Below are positions 1-6,627 of a stretch of DNA of 18,142 bases, one piece after another (the first letter of the stretch is position 1; the number at the start of each line of letters is the position of its first letter). The notes below the pieces were generated by a model. The model had not been told where the DNA came from. It made no database searches and saw only the letters and a list, made by a program, of their open reading frames with translations. The position numbers and the translations under genes were made by a program. The stretch is from Chloroflexota bacterium (GTDB taxonomy: Bacteria; Chloroflexota; Dehalococcoidia; Lucifugimonadales; UBA3495), in NCBI GenBank assembly GCA_022562335.1, contig JADFPM010000021.1:1-18142 (forward strand), written 5' to 3'.

Positions 1-52
1 GGCCCGGGTCCTTCCGCCGGAGCCGATGGGGTCTTTGTGCCAACCCTTCCGG

Positions 53-82
53 TTGAGCGGGCATCTGGGAGAAGCGTACAAT
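53..82 (+). promoter_or_regulatory. Candidate sigma-70-type promoter for the mutase module
   Basis: TTGAGC (53-58) and TACAAT (77-82) are separated by 18 bases, matching the -35 and -10 consensus at 4 of 6 and 5 of 6 positions. Transcription would begin near base 89 and leave a leader of about 55 bases before the mutase start codon. No other good hexamer pair is seen in the first 143 bases. This is a sequence match only. Confidence 0.4.
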
Positions 83-143
83 TGGAACACCGCAACGGCC
101 GTGGGCCCGCCCAATCCCCTAGGTGGTGGTCAGGAGACGGAGA

Positions 144-1805
144 ATGCCCAGCAGCAGTAAAGATGAGTGGGAGAAAAACACCCTAGGACCCAGCGTCAGC
201 CGTTTTCCCCAACGCCAGGACAGATTCGTCACCGATAGCGGCCTGGAGATAGACGCCCTCTACAGCCCGGAAACCCTGGCGGAGGCCGGGTCAGACTACC
301 AGCGGGACGTGGGATTTCCCGGCGAGTATCCCTACACCCGAGGCGTCCAGCCCAACACCTACCGCGGCCGTATCTGGACCATGCGCCAGTATTCGGGCTA
401 CGCCACGGCCGCCGACACCAACGAAAGGTACCGGTACCTGCTGGACCAGGGTCAGACCGGGCTTTCGGTGGCCTTCGACCTGCCCACCCAGATCGGCTAC
501 GACTCGGACCATGTGCTGGCCAAGGGGGAGGTGGGAAAGGTGGGCGTGCCCATCTGCAGTTTGGCCGATATGGAGGCGCTGCTGGAGGGCATTCCCCTGG
601 ACAAGGTCAGCACTTCCATGACCATCAACTCCACCGCTTCAATCCTGTTGTGCCTATATATCGCCGTGGCCAAACGCCAGGGCGTGTCCCCCGATAAACT
701 GACCGGCACCATCCAGAACGACATATTGAAGGAATACATCGCCCGGGGCACCTACGCCTATCCGCCCCGGCCATCCATGCGGCTGGTGGTGGACGTCATC
801 AAGTACTGCGCTGAGAACGTCCCGCGTTGGAACACCATCAGCGTCAGCGGCTACCACATGCGGGAGGCGGGCGCAACGGCGGTCCAAGAGCTGGCCTTCA
901 CCTTCGCCGACGCCATTGAATACGTGCAGGCGGTGATGGATTCCGGGATGGCGGTGGACGACTTCGGCCCCAGGCTTTCGTTCTTTTTCGTGGCCCAGAA
1001 TAACCTGTTCGAAGAGGTTGCAAAATTCCGGGCGGCCCGGCGGATGTGGGCCAGGATCATGAAGGAGCGCTTCGGGGCCAAAGACCCCCGGTCCATGATG
1101 CTCCGGTTCCACACCCAGACCGCCGGGGTGTCCCTGACCGCCCAGCAGCCCGACAACAACCTGATTCGGTGCACCGTGCAGGCCCTGGCGGCCGTGTTGG
1201 GCGGCTCTCAATCATTGCACGTCAATTCCCGCGACGAGGCATTGGCGTTGCCTTCGGAAGAGTCGGTCCAACTCTCGTTACGAACCCAGCAGATACTGGC
1301 CTTCGAAAGCGGGGCCGCCGACGTGGTGGACCCATTGGGTGGCTCGTACTACGTGGAAAGCCTGACCAACAAACTGGAAGAAGAGGCCCTGAAATATCTG
1401 AAACTGATCGACGACATGGGAGGAGCGGTCACGGCCATTGAGCAGGGATTCCAGGTGCGCGAGATCGGCGAAGCCGCCTATCAACACCGCCGGGAGGTGG
1501 AATCGGGCTCGCGGACCATCGTCGGAGTCAACCGGTTCGTGACTGACTCGGAACCCATCCAAGGGCTGTTGCGGGTGGACGAACGGGCGGCCGAGGATCA
1601 GATCAGCCGGCTGGTCCAGGTGCGCAAGAAACGGGATCCCGGCGCGGTCCAGGCGGCGTTGGCCCGGCTGGAGGAGGTGGCCCGCAGCGATGATAATACG
1701 GTGCCGGTCATCCTGGAATGTGTCGAGGCCAACGGCACGCTGGGCGAGATCTGCCAGGTCTTCCGGGGCGTCTTCGGCGAACAGCAGGAGATGGCCGGAT
1801 TTTAA
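144..1805 (+). CDS. Methylmalonyl-CoA mutase, large (catalytic) subunit
   Basis: Adenosylcobalamin-dependent mutase subunit interconverting (R)-methylmalonyl-CoA and succinyl-CoA in the cytoplasm. The 553-residue protein is only the TIM-barrel substrate-binding half; the cobalamin domain is encoded separately at 4162-4575, as in archaea and Chloroflexi. Substrate-specificity residues favour methylmalonyl-CoA over isobutyryl-CoA: Tyr83 in RQYSGY (isobutyryl-CoA mutases have Phe), Arg213 in PSMR (they have Gln), and His238 in SGYHM. Other family motifs are GLSVAFDLPTQ and DPLGGSYYVE. The ATG at 144 is chosen because AGGAG at 131-135 lies eight bases upstream; an in-frame GTG at 123 would add seven residues, four of them arginines, with no better ribosome site. 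The stop codon overlaps the ATG of the next gene (TAATG). The GTPase chaperone MeaB is not in the window. Family assignment is secure; substrate is inferred from residues. Confidence 0.95.
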   Translation: MPSSSKDEWEKNTLGPSVSRFPQRQDRFVTDSGLEIDALYSPETLAEAGSDYQRDVGFPGEYPYTRGVQPNTYRGRIWTMRQYSGYATAADTNERYRYLLDQGQTGLSVAFDLPTQIGYDSDHVLAKGEVGKVGVPICSLADMEALLEGIPLDKVSTSMTINSTASILLCLYIAVAKRQGVSPDKLTGTIQNDILKEYIARGTYAYPPRPSMRLVVDVIKYCAENVPRWNTISVSGYHMREAGATAVQELAFTFADAIEYVQAVMDSGMAVDDFGPRLSFFFVAQNNLFEEVAKFRAARRMWARIMKERFGAKDPRSMMLRFHTQTAGVSLTAQQPDNNLIRCTVQALAAVLGGSQSLHVNSRDEALALPSEESVQLSLRTQQILAFESGAADVVDPLGGSYYVESLTNKLEEEALKYLKLIDDMGGAVTAIEQGFQVREIGEAAYQHRREVESGSRTIVGVNRFVTDSEPIQGLLRVDERAAEDQISRLVQVRKKRDPGAVQAALARLEEVARSDDNTVPVILECVEANGTLGEICQVFRGVFGEQQEMAGF

Positions 1806-1814
1806 TGGCATCGG
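1798..1814 (+). repeat. 17-bp direct repeat, copy 1
   Basis: GATTTTAATGGCATCGG spans the mutase stop codon and the first codons of the DUF4258 gene. It matches 16 of 17 bases of 2216-2232, with 401 bases between the copies. It could mark the edge of an insertion or be coincidence. Confidence 0.5.
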
Positions 1815-2074
1815 TCAACGTGATTGTCACAGCCCACGCCATATTTCAAATCAGGGCCAGAAACATTGAGATAGATTTCGTACGGGAAGTGGCGATGAAC
1901 CCACAGCAGAACGTTTCTATGCCTGGTGGGAGGCAGGTTCGTCAAACTCAATACTTTGATACCATTGAAGAGAAGACCATGTTGCTCCGGGTCCTCGTCG
2001 AAGCAGAAGCAGGGGTGATTTCCGTCGTAACCGCCTATAAGCCCTCAAGATTACAAAAGTACTGGGTGGAGTAG
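1805..2074 (+). CDS. DUF4258 family protein, putative toxin-like partner
   Basis: Small 89-residue protein of the DUF4258 type. Visible family features are the N-terminal HAIFQIRARNI stretch (His-containing helix, Arg, then Ile), a central N-P turn, a Gly-Gly-Arg segment, and a C-terminal strand ending TAYKPSRLQKYW. DUF4258 proteins are small alpha/beta proteins thought to be related to RelE-like toxins; biochemical function is unknown to me. The ATG overlaps the mutase stop (TAATG), which suggests translational coupling; an in-frame GTG at 1820 is a possible alternative start. The DUF2283 gene follows after seven bases. Hand-counted GC for 1861-1980 is 54 of 120 bases, against 82 of 120 for 1081-1200 in the mutase gene, consistent with foreign origin. 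A toxin role is inference from pairing and family resemblance. Confidence 0.75.
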   Translation: MASVNVIVTAHAIFQIRARNIEIDFVREVAMNPQQNVSMPGGRQVRQTQYFDTIEEKTMLLRVLVEAEAGVISVVTAYKPSRLQKYWVE

Positions 2075-2081
2075 TCATCTC

Positions 2082-2309
2082 ATGAAAGTCACTTATGACC
2101 CAGAATCAGACACTCTCACCATCAGGTTCAACGACTCACCCATCACTGAGAGCGATGAGATCCAAGAAGGCATAATAGCCGACATGGACATGAAAGGCCG
2201 AATCGTGGGACTCGAGATTCTAATGGCATCGGCACTGGTAACTGAACCGCAGAATATGATCTTTGAATCCAAAGGGCATGCCGTTGCCGGTGGAGCCATA
2301 GACGCTTAA
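2082..2309 (+). CDS. DUF2283 family protein, putative antitoxin-like partner
   Basis: 75-residue protein matching DUF2283. It begins with the typical MKVTYDPESDTL strand, followed by an acidic segment (ITESDEIQEGI), the turn DMKGRIVGLEIL, and a variable C-terminus. Members are small beta-rich proteins of unknown biochemical function that often sit beside DUF4258 or RelE-like genes, which is why an antitoxin role is suspected. It starts seven bases after the DUF4258 stop, with GGAG at 2068-2071 as a plausible ribosome site. Codon use is less GC-rich than in the flanking metabolic genes. The 17-bp repeat copy at 2216-2232 lies inside it, coding for the EILMASA stretch, so the gene is not cleanly bracketed by the repeats. 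Family assignment is fairly confident; the antitoxin role is inference. Confidence 0.75.
   Translation: MKVTYDPESDTLTIRFNDSPITESDEIQEGIIADMDMKGRIVGLEILMASALVTEPQNMIFESKGHAVAGGAIDA
2216..2232 (+). repeat. 17-bp direct repeat, copy 2
   Basis: GATTCTAATGGCATCGG inside the DUF2283 gene matches 1798-1814 at 16 of 17 positions. Both copies contain ATGGCATCGG read as Met-Ala-Ser, in the two adjacent small genes. Confidence 0.5.
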
Positions 2310-2416
2310 CCGGTCCCAGCGTCACTCTCCGGGTCGAATTCGCAAGACCTTCCCTGCTGCATCTTGTCCAATCTTTCCATTCTGCTATGCCGCGATGTAT
2401 TAGGAGGAATTCCCCA

Positions 2417-3574
2417 ATGCCGGACCTGATGTTGACCGAGGAAGAACGGATGCTGCAAAGCACGGTCCGAGAATTCGTTGACCGGGAGGTTGCCCCCAGG
2501 GCCAGGGAGGTTGACCAGAGGGAGGAGTTCTCCTGGGAAAACTGGAACGGCATGGCCAAGCTGGGGTTGATGGGCATCGGCATCGATGCCGCCTACGGCG
2601 GTAACGGGTCGGGCGGGTACCGCCACGTGGCCATAGTCGCCGAAGAAGTGGCCCGGGGAGACGCCTCGGCCAGTGTCAGCCTGCTGGCCCACCTTTCCCT
2701 GGGCACGACCACCATATACAAATTTGGCAACGAGGAGCAGAAAAAGCGGCTGGTCCCGCCGTTGGCCACTGGAAAGGGCGTTGCCGCCTGGGCCCTCACC
2801 GAGCCCGGAAGCGGGTCCGATGCCGCCGCCCTGCGCACCACCGCCACCGAGCGCGACGGCACCTATTTCCTCAACGGCAGCAAAACATTCATCACCAACG
2901 CCGGGGTGGCCGAATCCATCGTGGTTTTCGCCACGCAAGATGCTTCCAAGGGACACCGGGGCATCAGCGCGTTCGTGGTGGAAAAGGGCTCTCCGGGCCT
3001 TCAGATAAATGCTCTCCACGGCAAGTTGGGCATACGCGGCTCGACCACCGACGAGGTGGTCTTTCAGGATACCCCGGTGCCGGCGCGCAACCTGTTGGGA
3101 GAGGAAGGCAAGGGATTCAATTATGCCATGGAAATCTTGGATTCCAGCCGGATCATCGTCGCGGCCCAGTGCGTCGGCATCGGCCAGGCAGCCCTGGAAT
3201 CTGCGGTGCGCTATGCTCAACAACGGGAGACCTTTGGCAAGCCCATCGCCCAACATCAAGCCATCCAGTTCATGCTGGCCGACATGGCCACGGAAGTCCA
3301 CGCCGCCAGGGTGGCGACCATGCATTCCGCAACGTTGAAAGACCAAGGATTGCCCTTCCTTATGGAGGCTTCCATGGCGAAACTTTTGGCATCGGAGATG
3401 TGCGTAAACGTATCGTCCAAAGCGATTCAAGTCCACGGTGGCATAGGCTATTTCCAAGAGGCGGGAGTCGAGCGCATCTTCCGGGACGCCCGGGTGACCA
3501 CCATCTACGAGGGCACTTCCGAAGTGCAGCGGCTGGTCATCGCCCGGCAATTGATGAACCAATACCCCTTGTGA
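2417..3574 (+). CDS. Acyl-CoA dehydrogenase (short-chain type)
   Basis: FAD-dependent acyl-CoA dehydrogenase of 385 residues, the normal family length, oxidising an acyl-CoA to the 2-enoyl-CoA and passing electrons to ETF. The N-terminal helical domain starts at LTEEERML. The FAD/substrate signature WALTEPGSGSD and the KTFITNAG strand form the middle domain. The C-terminal helical domain carries the QVHGG segment and IYEGTSEVQR, in which Glu365 is the likely catalytic base at the short/medium-chain position. ATG 2417 is preceded by a perfect AGGAGG at 2402-2407 with nine bases between; the upstream in-frame ATG at 2387 lacks such a site. The gene lies between mutase-associated genes, so a role in oxidation of short or branched acyl-CoAs that end in propionyl-CoA or methylmalonyl-CoA is likely. 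The exact substrate cannot be read from the sequence. Confidence 0.93.
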   Translation: MPDLMLTEEERMLQSTVREFVDREVAPRAREVDQREEFSWENWNGMAKLGLMGIGIDAAYGGNGSGGYRHVAIVAEEVARGDASASVSLLAHLSLGTTTIYKFGNEEQKKRLVPPLATGKGVAAWALTEPGSGSDAAALRTTATERDGTYFLNGSKTFITNAGVAESIVVFATQDASKGHRGISAFVVEKGSPGLQINALHGKLGIRGSTTDEVVFQDTPVPARNLLGEEGKGFNYAMEILDSSRIIVAAQCVGIGQAALESAVRYAQQRETFGKPIAQHQAIQFMLADMATEVHAARVATMHSATLKDQGLPFLMEASMAKLLASEMCVNVSSKAIQVHGGIGYFQEAGVERIFRDARVTTIYEGTSEVQRLVIARQLMNQYPL

Positions 3575-3660
3575 CTGGGCCCGGCGCCAGCGCGGACACC
3601 GCGATTGGAAACCGGGAGAGATGAAATAAAGCGAGAGGGATCAATGATTGAGGTAAGCGC

Positions 3661-4083
3661 ATGGTGACGGAAAGCTGCACCGTTAATTACATCGACCACA
3701 TTGGCATCGCCGTCAAAGACATAGAGGCCGCCCTGGATTTCTTTGGCCAGGTGTTCGACACTCCGCCGGCCAAGATAGAGGAGTTGGCCGGCCAGGGCGT
3801 GCGGGCCACCCTCATTCAGGTGGGCCAGACCCGGCTGGAACTGCTGGAGCCAATCACCCCAGAGAGCGCCGTGGGGCGCTTCATAGAGCGCCGGGGCGAG
3901 GGATTGCATCACTTGGCCCTTAATGTGTCGGACATCGGCGGCAAGCTGAAGATGCTGGAAAATAGGGGCATTCGTCTGATCGACAAGGAACCCAGGGAGG
4001 GCCTGTCGGGCACCATAGCTTTCATACACCCGGCATCGGTTTTTGGGGTCCTCACAGAACTGGTGGAAAGCGCCGGCCTATGA
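3661..4083 (+). CDS. mce: Methylmalonyl-CoA epimerase
   Basis: Vicinal-oxygen-chelate (glyoxalase fold) enzyme of 140 residues that interconverts the (S)- and (R)-methylmalonyl-CoA epimers, supplying the isomer used by the mutase. Two beta-alpha-beta-beta-beta modules are visible. The first starts at IDHIGIAVKD with metal ligand His13, the second at GLHHLALNV with a metal His (84 by family pattern). The C-terminal LTELVE strand supplies the Glu ligand (probably Glu133). RLELLEP is the typical first-module edge strand. ATG 3661 has GAGG at 3650-3653, seven bases upstream. It lies between the acyl-CoA dehydrogenase and the mutase cobalamin-binding subunit, which supports the assignment over other VOC enzymes such as glyoxalase I. 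Confidence 0.93.
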   Translation: MVTESCTVNYIDHIGIAVKDIEAALDFFGQVFDTPPAKIEELAGQGVRATLIQVGQTRLELLEPITPESAVGRFIERRGEGLHHLALNVSDIGGKLKMLENRGIRLIDKEPREGLSGTIAFIHPASVFGVLTELVESAGL

Positions 4084-4161
4084 CCGGGAGAACCTATATC
4101 GCCAAGAGACGGCCGGGATCGGCCAGCGGGAAAAATTGGGTGATCAGCAGGGAAGGGGACA

Positions 4162-4575
4162 ATGACTCAAAATAAAAGGCCCACCCGGGTTTTGGTGGCC
4201 AAACCTGGTCTCGACGGTCACGACCGGGGCGCAAAGATCATCGCCAGGGCGTTGCGGGACGCGGGGATGGAGGTGATTTACACGGGGATCCGCCAGACTC
4301 CGCAGATGATCGCCCAAGCGGCTAGCCAAGAGGACGTGGACGTTTTGGGATTGAGCATCCTTTCCGGCGCGCATATGGAGATACTGCCGGAAATAATGGA
4401 TTTATTGGAGCAGGCGGGTATGGGCGGGGTGATGGTGGTGGTGGGCGGCATCATTCCGGAAAACGACCGGCAGGCCCTGATGGACCTGGGAATCAAAGGG
4501 GTGTTCGGTCCCGGCGCCTCGACGGGAGAGATAGTCAAATTCATCGAATCCGGGGTGGGATCCGACGGGAAGTAG
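4162..4575 (+). CDS. Methylmalonyl-CoA mutase, small (cobalamin-binding) subunit
   Basis: B12-binding Rossmann-like subunit of 137 residues that carries adenosylcobalamin for the large subunit at 144-1805. The base-off/His-on motif is clear: Asp18-Gly-His20-Asp-Arg-Gly23, where His20 would coordinate cobalt. The supporting SILSGAH and VVGGIIP loops, which cradle the nucleotide tail, follow at the expected distances. The N-terminal RVLVAKPGLDGHDRGAK stretch is characteristic of mutase B12 domains. ATG 4162 has a purine-rich GGAAGGGG at 4151-4158. It is separated from its partner by four other genes, an unusual spread for two subunits of one enzyme, but the strand is shared and gaps are short enough for one transcript. 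A hairpin at 4589-4607 may end the unit. Confidence 0.95.
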   Translation: MTQNKRPTRVLVAKPGLDGHDRGAKIIARALRDAGMEVIYTGIRQTPQMIAQAASQEDVDVLGLSILSGAHMEILPEIMDLLEQAGMGGVMVVVGGIIPENDRQALMDLGIKGVFGPGASTGEIVKFIESGVGSDGK

Positions 4576-4588
4576 GGACGCCTCGGGA

Positions 4589-4607
4589 CTTGGGGTCATT
4601 CCCCAGG
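4589..4607 (+). terminator. Hairpin after the mutase small-subunit gene
   Basis: CTTGGGG (4589-4595) pairs with CCCCAGG (4601-4607), one G-U pair included, around a five-base loop TCATT, 13 bases after the stop codon. No U-tract follows, so intrinsic termination is uncertain. It stands just before the strong promoter of the next operon, a reasonable place for a boundary. Confidence 0.35.
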
Positions 4608-4676
4608 CCATACCATCGGCCAGCAGTGGATCCAGCCTGGTTGGTGTAATATGGGTGCTTCGAGGATGTGATTGCC

Positions 4677-4707
4677 TTGACATATCGCCGGATGTGACGG
4701 GTATAAT
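4677..4707 (+). promoter_or_regulatory. Consensus promoter for the DUF177-rpmF-fabD-nusB-acpP operon
   Basis: TTGACA (4677-4682) and TATAAT (4702-4707) are both perfect housekeeping-sigma hexamers. The spacer is 19 bases, two longer than optimal, which may reduce strength or make it sensitive to supercoiling or an activator. Transcription would begin near 4714, leaving a short leader of about 27 bases before the ATG at 4741. Confidence 0.7.
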
Positions 4708-4740
4708 TACCCCCGTATTTCGGCGGAGACAGTGCCGTCA

Positions 4741-5265
4741 ATGCAATATAATGTAGCACAATTGCTGCGTGAGCCCACGGGCTCAACCCGCAGCTTCTTA
4801 GTAGAAAAAACATCTGTAGGCGGACCAGAATCCCCTGAGGCCACTCAAGGGGAGGTGCGTATCTTGCGCACCCATCAGGGTGTCCTGGTAAACGCCGACA
4901 TCGAAGTCGAGGCAAATCTCACCTGCAGCCGGTGTTTGCGCGGATTTCCGCGGTCTTCGTCGCTCCACATAGAAGAGGAATTCTTCGCTGCCATCGACCT
5001 CTCCACGGGACGCCATCTTGACCAGCCTTCCAGCGATGAGCCGAGTTTCAGTATCGATGAAGACAACGTAGTTGATTTGACCGAGGTGCTGAGGCAATAC
5101 GTGATAGCCGATGAACCCATGAAACCGTTGTGCCGGGCCGAGTGTTTGGGCTTGTGCCACGTTTGCGGTAACGACCTGAATCAGGGGATATGCAAATGTG
5201 ACGCGGGCTCGTTGGACCCCCGCTGGGGCGCGCTGGCCGGATTGTTGAAAACGGCTGACGGTTAG
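4741..5265 (+). CDS. DUF177 (YceD-type) protein, L32-linked
   Basis: 174-residue DUF177/YceD family protein. The start MQYNVAQLLREPTGSTRSF is the characteristic N-terminus, and the acidic core (SIDEDNVVDLTEVLRQ) is typical. There are two cysteine sites: Cys62-x2-Cys65 in CSRC, and a Cys-rich tail (LCRAECLGLCHVCG, then CKC), which in many lineages is proposed to bind metal. The family is almost always encoded directly before rpmF, as here; in some bacteria and chloroplasts it is linked to 23S rRNA accumulation and ribosome assembly. The ATG at 4741 is chosen because the protein begins where the family does; the in-frame GTG at 4732 is only three bases from GGAG at 4725-4728. Molecular function is not settled. 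Confidence 0.88.
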   Translation: MQYNVAQLLREPTGSTRSFLVEKTSVGGPESPEATQGEVRILRTHQGVLVNADIEVEANLTCSRCLRGFPRSSSLHIEEEFFAAIDLSTGRHLDQPSSDEPSFSIDEDNVVDLTEVLRQYVIADEPMKPLCRAECLGLCHVCGNDLNQGICKCDAGSLDPRWGALAGLLKTADG

Positions 5266-5278
5266 ACCGTGAGGATAT

Positions 5279-5306
5279 CGCCGGCAGGCAAGTAGCCGCC
5301 GGCAGG
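5279..5306 (+). repeat. Tandem-like direct repeat in the rpmF leader
   Basis: CGCCGGCAGG occurs at 5279-5288 and again at 5297-5306, an 18-base period, in the 110-base gap between the DUF177 gene and rpmF. Function unknown; possibly part of leader RNA structure. Confidence 0.4.
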
Positions 5307-5334
5307 ATCGAGGATTAAACAATTTATTCGGAGA

Positions 5335-5357
5335 GGCCGGACTCGAGTTCGCCGGCC
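5335..5357 (+). promoter_or_regulatory. Hairpin in the leader just upstream of rpmF
   Basis: GGCCGG (5335-5340) is the exact reverse complement of CCGGCC (5352-5357), with an 11-base loop that contains the palindrome ACTCGAGT (5341-5348). The 3' arm ends 18 bases before the rpmF ATG, next to its purine-rich ribosome region. It could affect rpmF translation or processing of the operon mRNA; no U-tract follows, so a terminator is unlikely. Confidence 0.4.
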
Positions 5358-5375
5358 GGAGTAGGAAAATAGGAA

Positions 5376-5558
5376 ATGGGCGCATTACCGAAAAAGAAAA
5401 TTACCAGGGCACAGAAGGGGCACAGGTTCAATTCTCATAAGTTGAGCCCGGTGCATCCGTCTATTTGCCCTCAGTGCCGAACGGCAAAATTACCCCACAC
5501 GGTCTGTCGTCAGTGCGGTTACTACCGGGGACGGCAAGTGGTGGGTTTGGAAGCTTAG
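5376..5558 (+). CDS. rpmF: 50S ribosomal protein L32
   Basis: Sixty-residue large-subunit ribosomal protein bL32. It opens with the family's basic GALPKKKITRAQKGHR segment and carries a complete four-cysteine zinc ribbon: Cys31-x2-Cys34 (CPQC) and Cys44-x2-Cys47 (CRQC), followed by GYYRGRQVV. Because all four cysteines are present it is the zinc-containing form, not a zinc-independent paralogue. The DUF177 gene before it and a fatty-acid gene after it are the classical L32 neighbourhood, although the usual plsX and fabH are missing. ATG 5376 is preceded by the purine-rich TAGGAAAATAGGAA. Confidence 0.96.
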   Translation: MGALPKKKITRAQKGHRFNSHKLSPVHPSICPQCRTAKLPHTVCRQCGYYRGRQVVGLEA

Positions 5559-5649
5559 GGGAAGCGGTGTACAAATTGCCGCCGGAGTAATACAATGCGG
5601 CGCTAATTGTCGCGCTAACCGGCCGGCAGTCGATTGTGGTGGAGGCACT

Positions 5650-6609
5650 ACGAACACACAATTAGAAGAAAAAAAGGCTTATGTCTTCCCGGGACAGGGG
5701 TCCCAAAGCGTTGGCATGGGTTTGGAACTTTACAACACTTCGCCGGCTGCCCGGGAGGTGTTCCAAGAGGCTGACGACAGTCTGGGATTCAAGCTGTCCA
5801 GGCTGATCTTCCGCGGGCCGGATTCCAAGCTGAAGAACACGGCCAACTCCCAGCCCGCCATCATGACGGTGAGCATCGCCTGTTGGAAGGCGTGGGAAGA
5901 ACAGGCAGGAGCTGGCGCCAAGCCTCCAAATGTGGTGGCCGGGCACAGCCTGGGTGAATATACATCCATGGTTGTGGCGGGAGTCACCAGTTTCTCCGAC
6001 GCCGTACGGTTGGTTAGAAAGCGCGGGCAGTTGATGCAGCAGGCCGCGGTGAACCGGCCGGGCGGCATGGCGGCCATAATAGGCCTGGAGGAAATGGCGT
6101 TTGAATCCATCTGCGCCGAAACCGGCGTCGAGGTGGCGAATATCAACAGCGACGATCAGATCGTGATCAGCGGCGACAAGATCGCCGTGGCACGGGCAAT
6201 GGACTTGGCTTCAGCCCGGGGCGCCAAGAAAACGATCTCCCTCCCCGTGAGCGGGGCCTTTCACTCGTCATTGATGCTAAAGGCCAAAGAAGGATTGGAG
6301 TCGGCCGTTAATTCCATGGCGTTCAACGACCCCACCATTCCCATCATCGCCAACTCAGACTGCTCCCTTCTGACCAATGGAAGTCAGATCAAAGAGGAGT
6401 TGGTCAACGGGCTTTGCCGATGTGTCCAATGGAAAGAGTCGGTGCAGTCGATGGTTAATTCCGGGGTTTCCGAATTCGTGGAGTTCGGTCCGGCCGGGGT
6501 TTTATCGGGACTTATCCGGAGGATCGACCGGGGTGTTCAGGCGACCGCCGTCACCGATCCTGACTCGATAACCAAACTCGCCGAACGGGTGGCTAATACT
6601 GGCGGCTGA
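5650..6609 (+). CDS. fabD: Malonyl-CoA:ACP transacylase, start codon non-canonical or damaged
   Basis: Transfers malonyl groups from malonyl-CoA to acyl carrier protein (encoded 0.5 kb downstream) for fatty-acid elongation. Active-site features are the GQGSQ oxyanion loop (Gln16 counted from 5650), the nucleophile Ser100 in GHSLGEY, and His205 in GAFHSS; FGPAGVLSGL is the C-terminal family motif. The first in-frame ATG is at 5716, but starting there would delete the strand AYVF and the whole PGQGSQ loop, which FabD needs. The frame stays open back into rpmF and has no ATG, GTG or TTG between 5461 and 5716. The coordinate 5650 is a proposed ACG start with GGAGG at 5641-5645, four bases upstream; TTA at 5662 or a sequence error are alternatives. 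Function is certain, the start is not. Confidence 0.9.
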   Translation, partial: TNTQLEEKKAYVFPGQGSQSVGMGLELYNTSPAAREVFQEADDSLGFKLSRLIFRGPDSKLKNTANSQPAIMTVSIACWKAWEEQAGAGAKPPNVVAGHSLGEYTSMVVAGVTSFSDAVRLVRKRGQLMQQAAVNRPGGMAAIIGLEEMAFESICAETGVEVANINSDDQIVISGDKIAVARAMDLASARGAKKTISLPVSGAFHSSLMLKAKEGLESAVNSMAFNDPTIPIIANSDCSLLTNGSQIKEELVNGLCRCVQWKESVQSMVNSGVSEFVEFGPAGVLSGLIRRIDRGVQATAVTDPDSITKLAERVANTGG

Positions 6610-6627
6610 AATCCGGATAACCGGCGT

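Noticed and set aside
654..1211. Long minus-strand open frames opposite the mutase gene (also 2306-3562 opposite the acyl-CoA dehydrogenase and 8199-9305 opposite RNase J)
   Set aside because: They mirror well-identified plus-strand genes, have low-complexity His/Gly/Gln-rich translations, and show no family motif. They are GC-driven shadows.
2364..2391. TTGTCC and TATGCC, 16 bases apart, before the acyl-CoA dehydrogenase
   Set aside because: The -10 match is only 3 of 6 and the gene can be read from the upstream operon promoter; not enough to call.
3169..3624. Plus-strand frame of 151 codons overlapping the end of the acyl-CoA dehydrogenase
   Set aside because: It lies in another frame of a secure gene and its translation has the Arg/Pro/His-rich look of an out-of-frame reading.
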